A stretch of 64,000 nucleotides of DNA, taken from Candidatus Eremiobacterota bacterium. Its GTDB lineage: Bacteria > Vulcanimicrobiota > CADAWZ01 > Ess09-12. Position numbers and translations under genes: made by a program. The notes under the pieces were generated by a model. The model was not told the DNA's origin. It did not search any database and worked only from the letters and a program-made list of their open reading frames with translations. Location: NCBI GenBank assembly GCA_031082125.1, contig JAVHLM010000001.1, positions 62,001 through 126,000 of the forward strand. Direction: 5' to 3'. Positions 45,436-52,483 of this stretch are shown here, one piece after another. Each line of letters starts with the position of its first letter. Position 1 is the stretch's first letter.

Positions 45436-45823
45436 AAATCGATTCCCTTAGCTGTACTGAAATACACAGTATTCGTTCATTATCAAATAAAATGTTGAAC
45501 CTCGCCAATTACGCTAATATCATATATCAGGCTTATATTTGGGATTAATTTCTTCACAGATCTCGTCGCCACCTCCAGATTGAGGAAAGGAGTTTTGAGT
45601 CCGGCCTCCGTCGGAATCCGCAGAAATTATACAATAAATTTCCGAAAAGTCCAAATATTTCTTAAAGAAGAGCGGTTAAAGGGGCCAAAGAGAGAAAAAT
45701 TCCGGAAAGCGGTGAGTCCGAGTGGGGAAAAAGACAGGACAGCGGGTAGAAAACCCTGATTCTGTATGCGCAGAACCAGAGCCCTTCCTGACCCACCCCT
45801 TATATCTCTAATTACGCCCGGGA
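45436..45823. other. Intergenic region, nothing recognised
   Basis: No coding sequence with a plausible start site and no terminator. The minus-strand frame of 69 codons at 45627-45836 has no ribosome-binding site and runs into the repeat element. It probably contains the promoter of the NACHT gene, but no clear -35/-10 pair is visible. Confidence 0.45.
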
Positions 45824-45928
45824 TGTCACTAGTCACCTGAAATGATCCACTGAGTAATCACCCTAATGATCCACTGAATAATCCCTCTTAGCCGATCATG
45901 GGTGGATCGATTAAGGCGATCAGTGACA
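45824..45928. mobile_element. 105-bp inverted-repeat element, likely insertion-sequence remnant
   Basis: The ends are inverted repeats: TGTCACTAGTCACCTGAA on the left, and TGTCACTGATCGCCTTAA when the right end is read inward. About 21 of 27 bases match, including GATCCAC. Inside, AATGATCCACTGA(G/A)TAATC occurs twice in tandem. Ends starting with TG and carrying internal multiple repeats recall IS21-family termini, so this may be two IS ends left after loss of the transposase genes, or a small non-autonomous element. No target duplication was identified. Confidence 0.55.
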
Positions 45929-45953
45929 CTTGACCTTCGTCGCGAGGAACTTG

Positions 45954-45985
45954 GTCGCCCCTCGCGCAGGGGCGTGGATTGAAAC
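45954..45985 (+). CRISPR. Orphan 32-bp CRISPR repeat (type I-C-like), copy 1
   Basis: The sequence begins GTCGCCCCTCGCGCAGGGGC and ends GTGGATTGAAAC, the form of type I-C repeats: a GCCCCTCGCGCAGGGGC stem and a GAAAC 3' end. There is no neighbouring repeat at the usual 34-36 bp distance on either side; the only other copy is at 46528. No I-C cas genes are in the window. Confidence 0.75.
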
Positions 45986-45999
45986 AGAGGAGGGAATGG

Positions 46000-46182
46000 T
46001 CACAGGCTCTCTATGGCTTTTTCAATAATGGCCGTCACTGTCACACCTTGCTTATCTGCTTTGTCCTTCAGCTTGTCGAGCATCTTCTGAGAGAGCCTGA
46101 GCGTAAAAGGCTTCTTGCTTTCCCGCTCTCCCCTCTCAGACCTGCATACCGGGCATCGGCATCCTTGCTTGTGGCCATTCAT
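46000..46182 (-). CDS. Small ribbon-helix-helix-like protein with Cys cluster
   Basis: The 60-residue protein starts at ATG 46182, overlapping the DUF2442 stop by one base (TAATG) with GGAAGGGGG upstream. The N-terminal part has four clustered metal-type residues (HKQGCRCPVCRSE). Residues 25-58 follow a ribbon-helix-helix pattern (KPFTLRLSQKMLDKLKDKADKQGVTVTAIIEKAIESL), used by antitoxins to bind DNA. It is co-transcribed with the DUF2442 gene. The pair looks like a toxin-antitoxin-type module, but which member would be the toxin is not clear. Confidence 0.65.
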   Translation of the reverse strand: MNGHKQGCRCPVCRSERGERESKKPFTLRLSQKMLDKLKDKADKQGVTVTAIIEKAIESL

Positions 46183-46451
46183 TATGCCGCCCCCTTCCAG
46201 GCTTCAACTACTCTTTTCAGGGGGACCGCTGCCTCATAGAGAGAATCGGGACAGAAGTCTATATCATACTTGGGCCACCTCAGGGCACCGTGATCTATTT
46301 CCACCTGCCCGAAAATCTCTATGTCTTTCAGCGGCTGCATAACCTCCCCCCATAATTCGGGCTCGAAGTCAAAGACTTTAACGGCGCCATCATCGAACGT
46401 GAGCAGAAGTATATACCCGGAAATATGTCTCACATCAGTAACGATATGCAT
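46182..46451 (-). CDS. DUF2442-family protein
   Basis: From ATG 46451 (AGG six bases upstream) the protein has 89 residues. It follows the DUF2442 pattern: short strands (IVTDVRHISGYILLLTFDDGAVKVFDF), then EIDHGALRWPKYDIDFCPDSLYEAA, including the family's hallmark W-P-x-x-x-D-x-x-P/C-x-x-L. DUF2442 proteins are commonly paired with small partners such as DUF4160 in putative toxin-antitoxin loci. Here the partner is a ribbon-helix-helix protein. An extended -10 promoter lies directly upstream. Confidence 0.75.
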   Translation of the reverse strand: MHIVTDVRHISGYILLLTFDDGAVKVFDFEPELWGEVMQPLKDIEIFGQVEIDHGALRWPKYDIDFCPDSLYEAAVPLKRVVEAWKGAA

Positions 46452-46466
46452 ATGCATCCTGTAATC

Positions 46467-46496
46467 ATTATAGCATATATACATACATCCGTCACT
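46467..46496 (-). promoter_or_regulatory. Promoter of the DUF2442/RHH pair
   Basis: On the minus strand TGCTATAAT (-10 hexamer 46467-46472) forms an extended -10. A weak GTGACG/TGACGG -35 lies about 17-18 bp upstream. The predicted leader is about ten bases. Confidence 0.5.
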
Positions 46497-46527
46497 ACAT
46501 TGCAGGGCACAAGGTTAAAAATACCGG

Positions 46528-46559
46528 GTCGCCCCTCGCGCAGGGGCGTGGATTGTTAC
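46528..46559 (+). CRISPR. Orphan 32-bp CRISPR repeat (type I-C-like), copy 2
   Basis: Identical to copy 1 over the first 28 bases, but the last four read TTAC instead of AAAC, as in a degenerate terminal repeat. The 542 bases between the copies hold the DUF2442/RHH pair, far longer than a spacer. It ends 11 bases before structured element B. Confidence 0.75.
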
Positions 46560-46570
46560 TTTTAATCACC

Positions 46571-46676
46571 AAGAGGCCAGGGGCCATTCTCCTCTTCAGC
46601 CAATGATTGAGTTTGTCACTATCTTGTCCAAGTAACACAGACAAACTCTATTGGCCGGGAGAATGCCCCTGGCCTC
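46571..46676 (+). repeat. Structured palindromic element, copy B
   Basis: A 106-nt palindrome that matches the reverse complement of copy A (32290-32395) base for base in length. Outer stem: GAGGCCAGGGGCCATTCTCC with GGGAGAATGCCCCTGGCCTC, one bulged C. The inner stems are GCCAATG/TATTGGC and GAGTTTGTC/GACAAACTC with a bulged ATT. The apical hairpin is CTTG-TC-CAAG. At least nine pairs differ from copy A by changes on both sides. It lies about 130 bases before the sigma factor gene. Confidence 0.8.
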
Positions 46677-46744
46677 ACGATTCTGGTGCAGAAAGTCAAG
46701 ATCACCCGGTGTCACCGCTGTGCAGGAAATTTTTTCTGCTGTTC

Positions 46745-46772
46745 GAACTTTTTTCACCCTCCGTGCCTCATA
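46745..46772 (+). promoter_or_regulatory. Candidate ECF-type autoregulatory promoter
   Basis: GAACTT (46745-46750), a 17-bp spacer and TCATA (46768-46772) match the general ECF promoter form (GAAC-type -35, TC-rich -10). ECF sigma genes are commonly autoregulated. Leader of about 30 bases to GTG 46810. Confidence 0.45.
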
Positions 46773-46809
46773 CTCTTTGGAGAACAAAATCCGTTACCGG
46801 GGAGCACAT

Positions 46810-47388
46810 GTGAGCGAACTTGAACAGGCAGTCAGCCAGTGCAGAGGGGGCAACAGAAGCGCCTACCGCGCAGTCGTCGATGCCCTTTCATCAAGGGCCG
46901 TGAGGTTCGCCTACCACTTCCTGGGAAACTACCTCGATGCCGAGGACGCGGCGCAGGAGGCATTTCTCCAGGCCTGGCGGAGGCTTGAGACCCTCAGGGA
47001 CGAGGGCTCCTTCACCGGATGGTTCTTCCAGATCCTCGCCAATACGTCAAGAAGGAAGCTTAAGGGAACAAGGACCGAGGAGAGCGTCGATGAGTATGAG
47101 TCGATGCTCGAGGACAGGCGCTACGATCCGGAGAGCCTCTACCAGAAAAAGGAGCGTCACGATGCCATGAAAGAGGCCCTCGCGAAACTCCCTCCCCATT
47201 ACCGAAGCGCCGTCATCCTGAGAGACATCGAGGGGCTGTCCTACGAACAGATAGCGGCGGTGCTCCAGGTCCCCCTTGGAACCGTGAAGTCAAGAATCTC
47301 ATCAGCGCGCGAGAAGCTTCGCATTGCGCTTTTTGAAACAGAAAGAGGTGACAGAGAATGCCGTGCAATGATCTCAAGGAAAAACTGA
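46810..47388 (+). CDS. ECF-type RNA polymerase sigma factor
   Basis: Starting at GTG 46810 (GGGGAG five bases before) gives 192 residues. The upstream in-frame codons are non-coding in character. Region 2 (about 25-95) has AYHFLGNYLDAEDAAQEAFLQAWRRLE, the DAEDAxQExF core that binds the polymerase. Region 4 (about 125-185) has LPPHYRSAVILRDIEGLSYEQIAAVLQVPLGTVKSRISSAREKL, a helix-turn-helix for the -35. It overlaps the anti-sigma gene by 31 bases, so they are co-translated. Confidence 0.93.
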   Translation: MSELEQAVSQCRGGNRSAYRAVVDALSSRAVRFAYHFLGNYLDAEDAAQEAFLQAWRRLETLRDEGSFTGWFFQILANTSRRKLKGTRTEESVDEYESMLEDRRYDPESLYQKKERHDAMKEALAKLPPHYRSAVILRDIEGLSYEQIAAVLQVPLGTVKSRISSAREKLRIALFETERGDRECRAMISRKN

Positions 47389-47963
47389 GTGCTTTTCTCG
47401 ACGGGGAGCTCACCGCCGGGGAACGGCAGACCGTGGAGGAGCATCTTGCAACGTGCAAAGCCTGCAGGGAGCACGCCAATGAGCTGATGGAGGTGATCAC
47501 CGTGGTGAAGGGCATGCCGGCGCCCTCACCGCGGGCTGATTTCACCGGGTCGGCATTGGCAAGAATTGCCAGGGAGGAGAAGCGGGTGCCTCTTATAAGG
47601 CGCCTGCTGGCCCCGGTGGAACAGGCGGGAATACTCCTTTTCCGGTCCCCCGCCTTCTATGGCCTGGCACTCCTCTGTGTCGTAGGCAGGTTCTGCCTCT
47701 CTCCCCCCACGGACACCCATGGAGAGTTTGCCCAGCTCAACAATCCCGCGTTCGTGCAGGCTCTCGCAAAAAAGGGCGACGCCGTGAAGATTGTCGTGTC
47801 GCGCGGTGAAGAGATACCCGAGATAAACTCCATTGAAAACAAAAAGGAGGGACCTTACGATGTTCACAAGAAAGACATATCTCACAGGGTTGCAGTTCGC
47901 CGTCATGGCGGCCCTCGTGGCCCAGGGCTTCCTCGCCATATACTTCGCCATAGTGACTCCTAA
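47358..47963 (+). CDS. Zinc-finger anti-sigma factor
   Basis: 201 residues as written. The N-terminus carries the anti-sigma zinc motif EEHLATCKACREHANEL (His-x-x-x-Cys-x-x-Cys) after LSAFLDGELTAGER, which binds the cognate sigma factor. A single hydrophobic segment (about 93-113) anchors it in the membrane. The last 35 residues lie inside the next gene's start and look like frame shadow (Arg/Gly/Pro-rich), so the natural stop may have been lost by a frameshift or the overlap may be real. It should release the sigma factor on an envelope signal. Confidence 0.82.
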   Translation: MPCNDLKEKLSAFLDGELTAGERQTVEEHLATCKACREHANELMEVITVVKGMPAPSPRADFTGSALARIAREEKRVPLIRRLLAPVEQAGILLFRSPAFYGLALLCVVGRFCLSPPTDTHGEFAQLNNPAFVQALAKKGDAVKIVVSRGEEIPEINSIENKKEGPYDVHKKDISHRVAVRRHGGPRGPGLPRHILRHSDS

Positions 47964-49686
47964 CTTCATGAGGGCTGTCGTCACGCACAGCTTCTATAAG
48001 AACTGCGCCTGGGTAGCCGCCATGTACCCCGCTTTCCTGGAAAAAACCTCCTGGTACACGGGAAGCATTATTGTCCTTGCAGTGATTATGGGCTACATCG
48101 CCATGAGAAAAATGAATTTCTTCTCTTTCATCAAGGCCATGTTCACCGAATATGTGCCCTTCGCAGAGCAGGCACTCTTCATGGCACCTCTCACGTTTCT
48201 CATGCTCATCGCATCCCTTTTCATAGTGCCGGATGCCCGCGCCCTGGTGCCTTTCGGCTACTACGGTGAATCGGCCTTCCTGATGACAATACTCCAGTGG
48301 ATGACCTCAGTATGCTTTGTGGTGCTCCTCATCATATCAAGATACCAGTGGCGGCATATCAAGGCCCTCAAAGGCTTCGGCCCTTACGGCTCTGTCCTTT
48401 ACTCGATTCTCTTTGCCCTCCCCCCTGCTCTTGTCCTCTACATGGGGAACACCACAATTACCAATTTTGTCCAGAGCGGAAAGATCGAGGGGCTCCTTGA
48501 GTTCATCGTGGTGAACTGCACCCCCAGGGCTATCGCCATAGGCTTCACCCTCGCCCTGGCGCTCCTCGGCTTCATGGGGGGGCTCCTCCTGCCTCTCATG
48601 GCCTTCAGAAAAGAAGAAGGCAGGGACTATCCCCTCACAAGGGAAGCTCTTTCCTACCTCGCCCTTATGGCGGTGATCATCGGGGGAGGCGCGCTGTTTT
48701 ATAAACTGGTGCTGGTGGAAAAACTCCATTTCTTCACTGACGGCCGGGAAGTCCTCGCGGTCACCGAGGCACAGGCCACCCCCAGGAAAGCTCTTTTCTT
48801 CGGCGAGGGGTCATCGGTGAGGGAGTGCATGCTCTCAGCTCCCACTACTTTCTATACAGAAGAGAACATGGAGCGCCTCAGGCAGTACCTGCTCAGGCAC
48901 CGCAGGCCAACGGCCTATACCTCGCTGGCGACGTCCCGCCTTGCCGACTGGCACATCACCGGCTGGGATCTCCCCGGCGCCTTTGAATGGACAAGGGTGA
49001 GAATAGACAGCCACTATGAGAATATCATTGACATCATGATCTCGCTGGCGGTGCTCTCAAGGGCTCACAGCTCGCCGGACCTGGAAAAATATGTCGCACA
49101 CCTCGCTGATCCAAAGGTCTTCACCTACCCCGGCGCATACTCATGCCTTCACATTTACAACGTCATGCTTCATTACGGCCACCACAGCGAGGCGGCAAAG
49201 TTCATGGAGCAGGCTTTGAAGCGCCCCCAGGGAAATGAGCAGGTGGCGCAGTATCTCAAGAGACACAATGACGTCTCCGAGGGCCTCGGGGTCATTACTG
49301 GGGAGGTGCTCCGGGAAGGGAAAGGGCTTTCCGGCATCAAGGTGCGCCTCTTTCCCAAAAAGCCCCCGGGCTACAGCGATGACAGGGCCCTCTCCGAGGG
49401 AATTTACCAGCGCCTCAAGGAGGAGCAGAAGACCCGCAGGCAGGACCTGAAAGAATTTCTCAGGCGCACATGCCCCAACTTCCTCAATATGCGTGAGCTC
49501 TATGCCGTGACAAAAACCGATGAGGCGGGCCGTTTCACCTTCAGTGAGCTTCCCGTCGATGACTACGTGGTGGCCATAATGCTCGAAGGAAACGAGAGCC
49601 GCCTCACGGCAGCGTCAGGCCCCGGCATCGCCCGCGTCACCCGCGTTGACGAGAAAGTGGCCCTGCCTGCCATAGAATTGAAATAA
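47860..49686 (+). CDS. Multi-pass membrane protein with carrier-type beta domain
   Basis: ATG 47860 follows AGGAGGGACCTTACG, giving 608 residues. Eight or so membrane segments occupy residues 10-290. A soluble region (about 300-480) has helical-repeat character. Residues 485-608 look like a carboxypeptidase regulatory-like beta sandwich (VITGEVLREGKGLSGIKVRLFP then GRFTFSELPVDDYVVAIM), interrupted by a charged helical insertion. As the third gene of the sigma/anti-sigma operon, it may sense or answer the envelope signal. The product is not otherwise recognised. Confidence 0.7.
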   Translation: MFTRKTYLTGLQFAVMAALVAQGFLAIYFAIVTPNFMRAVVTHSFYKNCAWVAAMYPAFLEKTSWYTGSIIVLAVIMGYIAMRKMNFFSFIKAMFTEYVPFAEQALFMAPLTFLMLIASLFIVPDARALVPFGYYGESAFLMTILQWMTSVCFVVLLIISRYQWRHIKALKGFGPYGSVLYSILFALPPALVLYMGNTTITNFVQSGKIEGLLEFIVVNCTPRAIAIGFTLALALLGFMGGLLLPLMAFRKEEGRDYPLTREALSYLALMAVIIGGGALFYKLVLVEKLHFFTDGREVLAVTEAQATPRKALFFGEGSSVRECMLSAPTTFYTEENMERLRQYLLRHRRPTAYTSLATSRLADWHITGWDLPGAFEWTRVRIDSHYENIIDIMISLAVLSRAHSSPDLEKYVAHLADPKVFTYPGAYSCLHIYNVMLHYGHHSEAAKFMEQALKRPQGNEQVAQYLKRHNDVSEGLGVITGEVLREGKGLSGIKVRLFPKKPPGYSDDRALSEGIYQRLKEEQKTRRQDLKEFLRRTCPNFLNMRELYAVTKTDEAGRFTFSELPVDDYVVAIMLEGNESRLTAASGPGIARVTRVDEKVALPAIELK

Positions 49687-49706
49687 CCATTAAGGGTCAG
49701 ACATGC

Positions 49707-49740
49707 AAAAAGGTGCCCCGCGAGACGCGGAGCACCTTTT
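49707..49740. terminator. Bidirectional rho-independent terminator
   Basis: AAAAGGTGC-CCCGCG and CGCGG-AGCACCTTTT form a long stem with A and T runs on its two sides, between convergent genes. It can end transcripts from both directions. Confidence 0.85.
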
Positions 49741-49760
49741 GTTGCTTCCTGAAAAGTTTC

Positions 49761-50684
49761 CTAGTCAGCCCATGATTTGCTGAGCCACTTTGAGGTAGTC
49801 TCGTGGAACTCCTTGACATCGTGGGCCCTGTTTTTCACCGACTCCACAAGCCCTTCCTTGTAGGCATCGGCGAAGCCCTTGTAGACGCCGTATACTGCAC
49901 CGCCGACCGTGCCGAGGGGGGTGGCGAGCGCTACTGCCACGGGAACCAGTATGGACGCGGTGGTCTTGATGACGGGGCCGACGCTATCAGTCTTGTAAAT
50001 TGCCTCATAGGTTCTGTAAGTTGCCTTGGGAGTCTTTGCAAGGGTCAGGCCGCCGATTCCCACACCCTCAATGGTTCCGCCTGCGACGGCACCGACAAGG
50101 CCCTTGCCTGCCTCAACGAGCTTGATGTCATAGGGCTTCTCGCCGGGCTCAAGGTGGGGCGTCTCGAATTCCTGCATCGCATCGACAGCCTTCTTGGCAA
50201 GGTCATTATGGAAATGCTTCACATCATCTGCCGTTGCTTTCACCGCGGAACCGAAGCCGTGCTCAACGCCCTCGCCGAAGCCGTGGAACATGCCGTATCC
50301 AAGAGATCCAACTGCTACAATGATAGGGGCGGCTACAGTCGCGACGGGGAGAAGCGCGGTAAGGGTGGTCTTGAGGACGGGGCCGATGGTGTCGGTCATC
50401 CATATCGTTCTTCCTGCGTGATATACTGCTTTCGGAAGGTTCACGAGCGACGATGCGGTGTTTCCCACTGTCTCTATGCCGGCGCCGGCAACGGCGCTCG
50501 CAAGGCCGGTGACGGCCTGCTTGATGGTGATGTCCTCTTTTTTGTGCTCCGTTGAGCCGTCGCTCACTGAAACGCTGTCCTGGGGCTGGGCATCGGCCTG
50601 CTGGGGAGCTCTCTCCCGGGGCTTTGCCTGCTCCTGGGCGGTAAGATTCACCGGCTGATTTAATGCAACACTCTGAAGCGTCAT
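49761..50684 (-). CDS. Duplicated glycine-zipper protein
   Basis: The 307-residue protein starts at ATG 50684 after TTTAGGAGGATACACGATC. A polar Gln/Pro-rich N-terminus (1-50) without a Sec signal is followed by two homologous halves of about 125 residues. Each reads KxxVxGLxxAVAGAGIExVG...LxxLPKAVYxAGRTI...DTIGPVLKTT...LLPVA...AAPIxxVGSLGYGMxHGFxxGxxHG and ends in a KHFHNDL/KEFHETT helix. Glycine-spaced helices suggest membrane insertion or tight packing. The family resembles the proteins at 4714-5841 and 56229-56786 in outline only. Function unknown. Confidence 0.68.
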   Translation of the reverse strand: MTLQSVALNQPVNLTAQEQAKPRERAPQQADAQPQDSVSVSDGSTEHKKEDITIKQAVTGLASAVAGAGIETVGNTASSLVNLPKAVYHAGRTIWMTDTIGPVLKTTLTALLPVATVAAPIIVAVGSLGYGMFHGFGEGVEHGFGSAVKATADDVKHFHNDLAKKAVDAMQEFETPHLEPGEKPYDIKLVEAGKGLVGAVAGGTIEGVGIGGLTLAKTPKATYRTYEAIYKTDSVGPVIKTTASILVPVAVALATPLGTVGGAVYGVYKGFADAYKEGLVESVKNRAHDVKEFHETTSKWLSKSWAD

Positions 50685-50824
50685 GATCGTGTATCCTCCT
50701 AAATTTTACTGCTCATTTTTCACAGCCTAAGCATACCGCGAAATGCCCATGCCATGCATCATCTTTCCGGCAAGGGGAAAAAAGGGGGAGCCAAGATGCA
50801 GGAGCCGGGAGGCAAGGTGAATTT

Positions 50825-52351
50825 TCAGGGCCTCTTTATCATGGTGAGAAACCACGAATCAAGGGGGGGCACGCCAAGGACAATCTTCCAGGCATCGCCC
50901 TTATTGCGGGGCCTTTCCAGGCTCCCCGGGAAAGGCTTCTCCCCTTCGAGGGTGGCAAGTGAGAGATCCGCATCCTTCCATTCGTCGGGGAGAAAAGCGT
51001 TCACAGTCACCACGCGCTTTTCTCTTCCCAGGTTGGCGATGAGGAGTCCGGCCCTGTCTCCTGCCTGCGAGCGGGTCCCCAGGCCCGCGAAAAGGCCGTC
51101 ATCCTGGAGCACCACCGTACGGCACCGCAAAGGGGTCTTTTCCTTGACAAGCCATGTGAGCCTCTCGTGGCATGCCAGGGGAGTGGCCTTGTTCTCGGGG
51201 GTGAAATAACAGTATGCATAGAAGTTTCTCTTCTTCGCCTTTTCTTCTATCGTCGGAGGAAAGGCACGGGCGCTTGCAAGATAATAACAGGATCCATCCA
51301 GGATGCCCTGCCAGCGTATCTTGCATGAAAGGGCATAGGTGGCAATAGCCTTTGAATAGGCTGCCACTTCCTCTGGCGTAGGAGATGATTGTGCCGCCAT
51401 TACCCTGTCGTTGAGGTACTCCTTCAGGAAACCGCCGGCCTGCCACTCCGAGTTCCACAGGGCCGTGCCCTTCATGCCATATTCATCGAGGAGCGCGCGG
51501 TATGCCCTTGCAATTTTCTGATTCGCCTGGGGAGAGGTGTCCCTGCCGTAAGTGTGGAAGCTCAGCACCGGCAGGGTGACTTTCTGTTCCTTCAGGATCG
51601 TGAACAATTTCCTGAACCTTGGCTCCCAGGTGCCCCACTGGTCCCAGCTGAAGGGGATCCCCGGCCCCACGGCCTTGACAGGCGTGCGGGGATGATTCCT
51701 GTTGTACCGCTCTATAGTCCCGATAAACTCGATGAAGGCAGGGATAAGCCTCTCCGACTCCTTCCCCTTGAAGCCGCCAAGGCCGTTCGGCTCATTGACG
51801 AACTCCACGTACTTTACGGCATAGTCGCTTCCCCCTGCCCAGCCGTTATTGAAATGCTCAAGGCATTTTTCCACAACCCGGCACCACCGCATCATGTTCT
51901 CCGGTGCCCTCCCGCCGAGGTTGGGTGTCACCCAGAAATCAGAATGCCCCACGTCATAGGAAGACTGCCAGAGGATGTCGCATCCTGCCTCCCTTGCCGC
52001 CTTGATATGCCTGTCAATTTCACTGAAGTCATAATTCCCCGGATCATCGGGGTTTGTGATATCGACGGGGAAAATGCCTGCAAGGGTAAGGGTGTTGGGG
52101 TAGCAGTCCTGGGGGAAGCGGCAGAGCTCCACGTGATATTCCCTGAAAAGGGAAACTTTCTCCCTGTCATAGGACACAATGGGATAAGGAGAGCCCTGGA
52201 CACCTGAAAGGCGGCTGAACTCTCCCGCAGGAGCCCTGTAATCGACGTTTATCATGACGCCGGCGGCGAAGACCGGCGTTCCTGCCGCGTACTCTCCCGC
52301 AAGCAGGAGCAGGAAAACGATTATCACTCCATAAAGGCGTCGGCGCATCAT
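50825..52351 (-). CDS. Clan GH-A glycoside hydrolase (GH39-like)
   Basis: The 508-residue protein starts at ATG 52351 after AGGAGG. An N-terminal signal peptide (about 8-28) exports it. The (beta/alpha)8 barrel has an acid/base Glu in VEFVNEPNGLGG (about 186) and a nucleophile Glu in ALWNSEWQAGG (about 300), the E-on-strand-4/E-on-strand-7 arrangement of clan A. A C-terminal beta domain (about 400-500) follows. It resembles GH39-type beta-xylosidases/iduronidases, but the substrate is not assigned. Confidence 0.78.
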   Translation of the reverse strand: MMRRRLYGVIIVFLLLLAGEYAAGTPVFAAGVMINVDYRAPAGEFSRLSGVQGSPYPIVSYDREKVSLFREYHVELCRFPQDCYPNTLTLAGIFPVDITNPDDPGNYDFSEIDRHIKAAREAGCDILWQSSYDVGHSDFWVTPNLGGRAPENMMRWCRVVEKCLEHFNNGWAGGSDYAVKYVEFVNEPNGLGGFKGKESERLIPAFIEFIGTIERYNRNHPRTPVKAVGPGIPFSWDQWGTWEPRFRKLFTILKEQKVTLPVLSFHTYGRDTSPQANQKIARAYRALLDEYGMKGTALWNSEWQAGGFLKEYLNDRVMAAQSSPTPEEVAAYSKAIATYALSCKIRWQGILDGSCYYLASARAFPPTIEEKAKKRNFYAYCYFTPENKATPLACHERLTWLVKEKTPLRCRTVVLQDDGLFAGLGTRSQAGDRAGLLIANLGREKRVVTVNAFLPDEWKDADLSLATLEGEKPFPGSLERPRNKGDAWKIVLGVPPLDSWFLTMIKRP

Positions 52352-52431
52352 GGTCCTCCTGAACTGAAACTTAGTGGATCATGCCCAAAAACCTTTCGGA
52401 GCAGGTCAGTGAATTACCTGCCACAGGCCCT

Positions 52432-52460
52432 TTGATCGAATCATGATAATCTGCTATAAT
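52432..52460 (+). promoter_or_regulatory. Promoter of the tandem pseudokinase gene
   Basis: TTGATC (52432-52437), 17 bp, and an extended -10 TGCTATAAT ending at 52460. The start near 52467 leaves a short leader to ATG 52484. Confidence 0.6.
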
Positions 52461-52483
52461 CAGGTACGCAGGATTTACTGACG

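Noticed and set aside
45627-45836. 69-codon minus-strand gene
   Set aside because: It has no ribosome-binding site and no domain, and its start lies inside the inverted-repeat element.
46571-46676. Integron attC site
   Set aside because: The bulged, conserved-structure palindrome is reminiscent of attC, but the ends lack the RYYYAAC and GTTRRRY boxes, and no integrase or cassette array is present.
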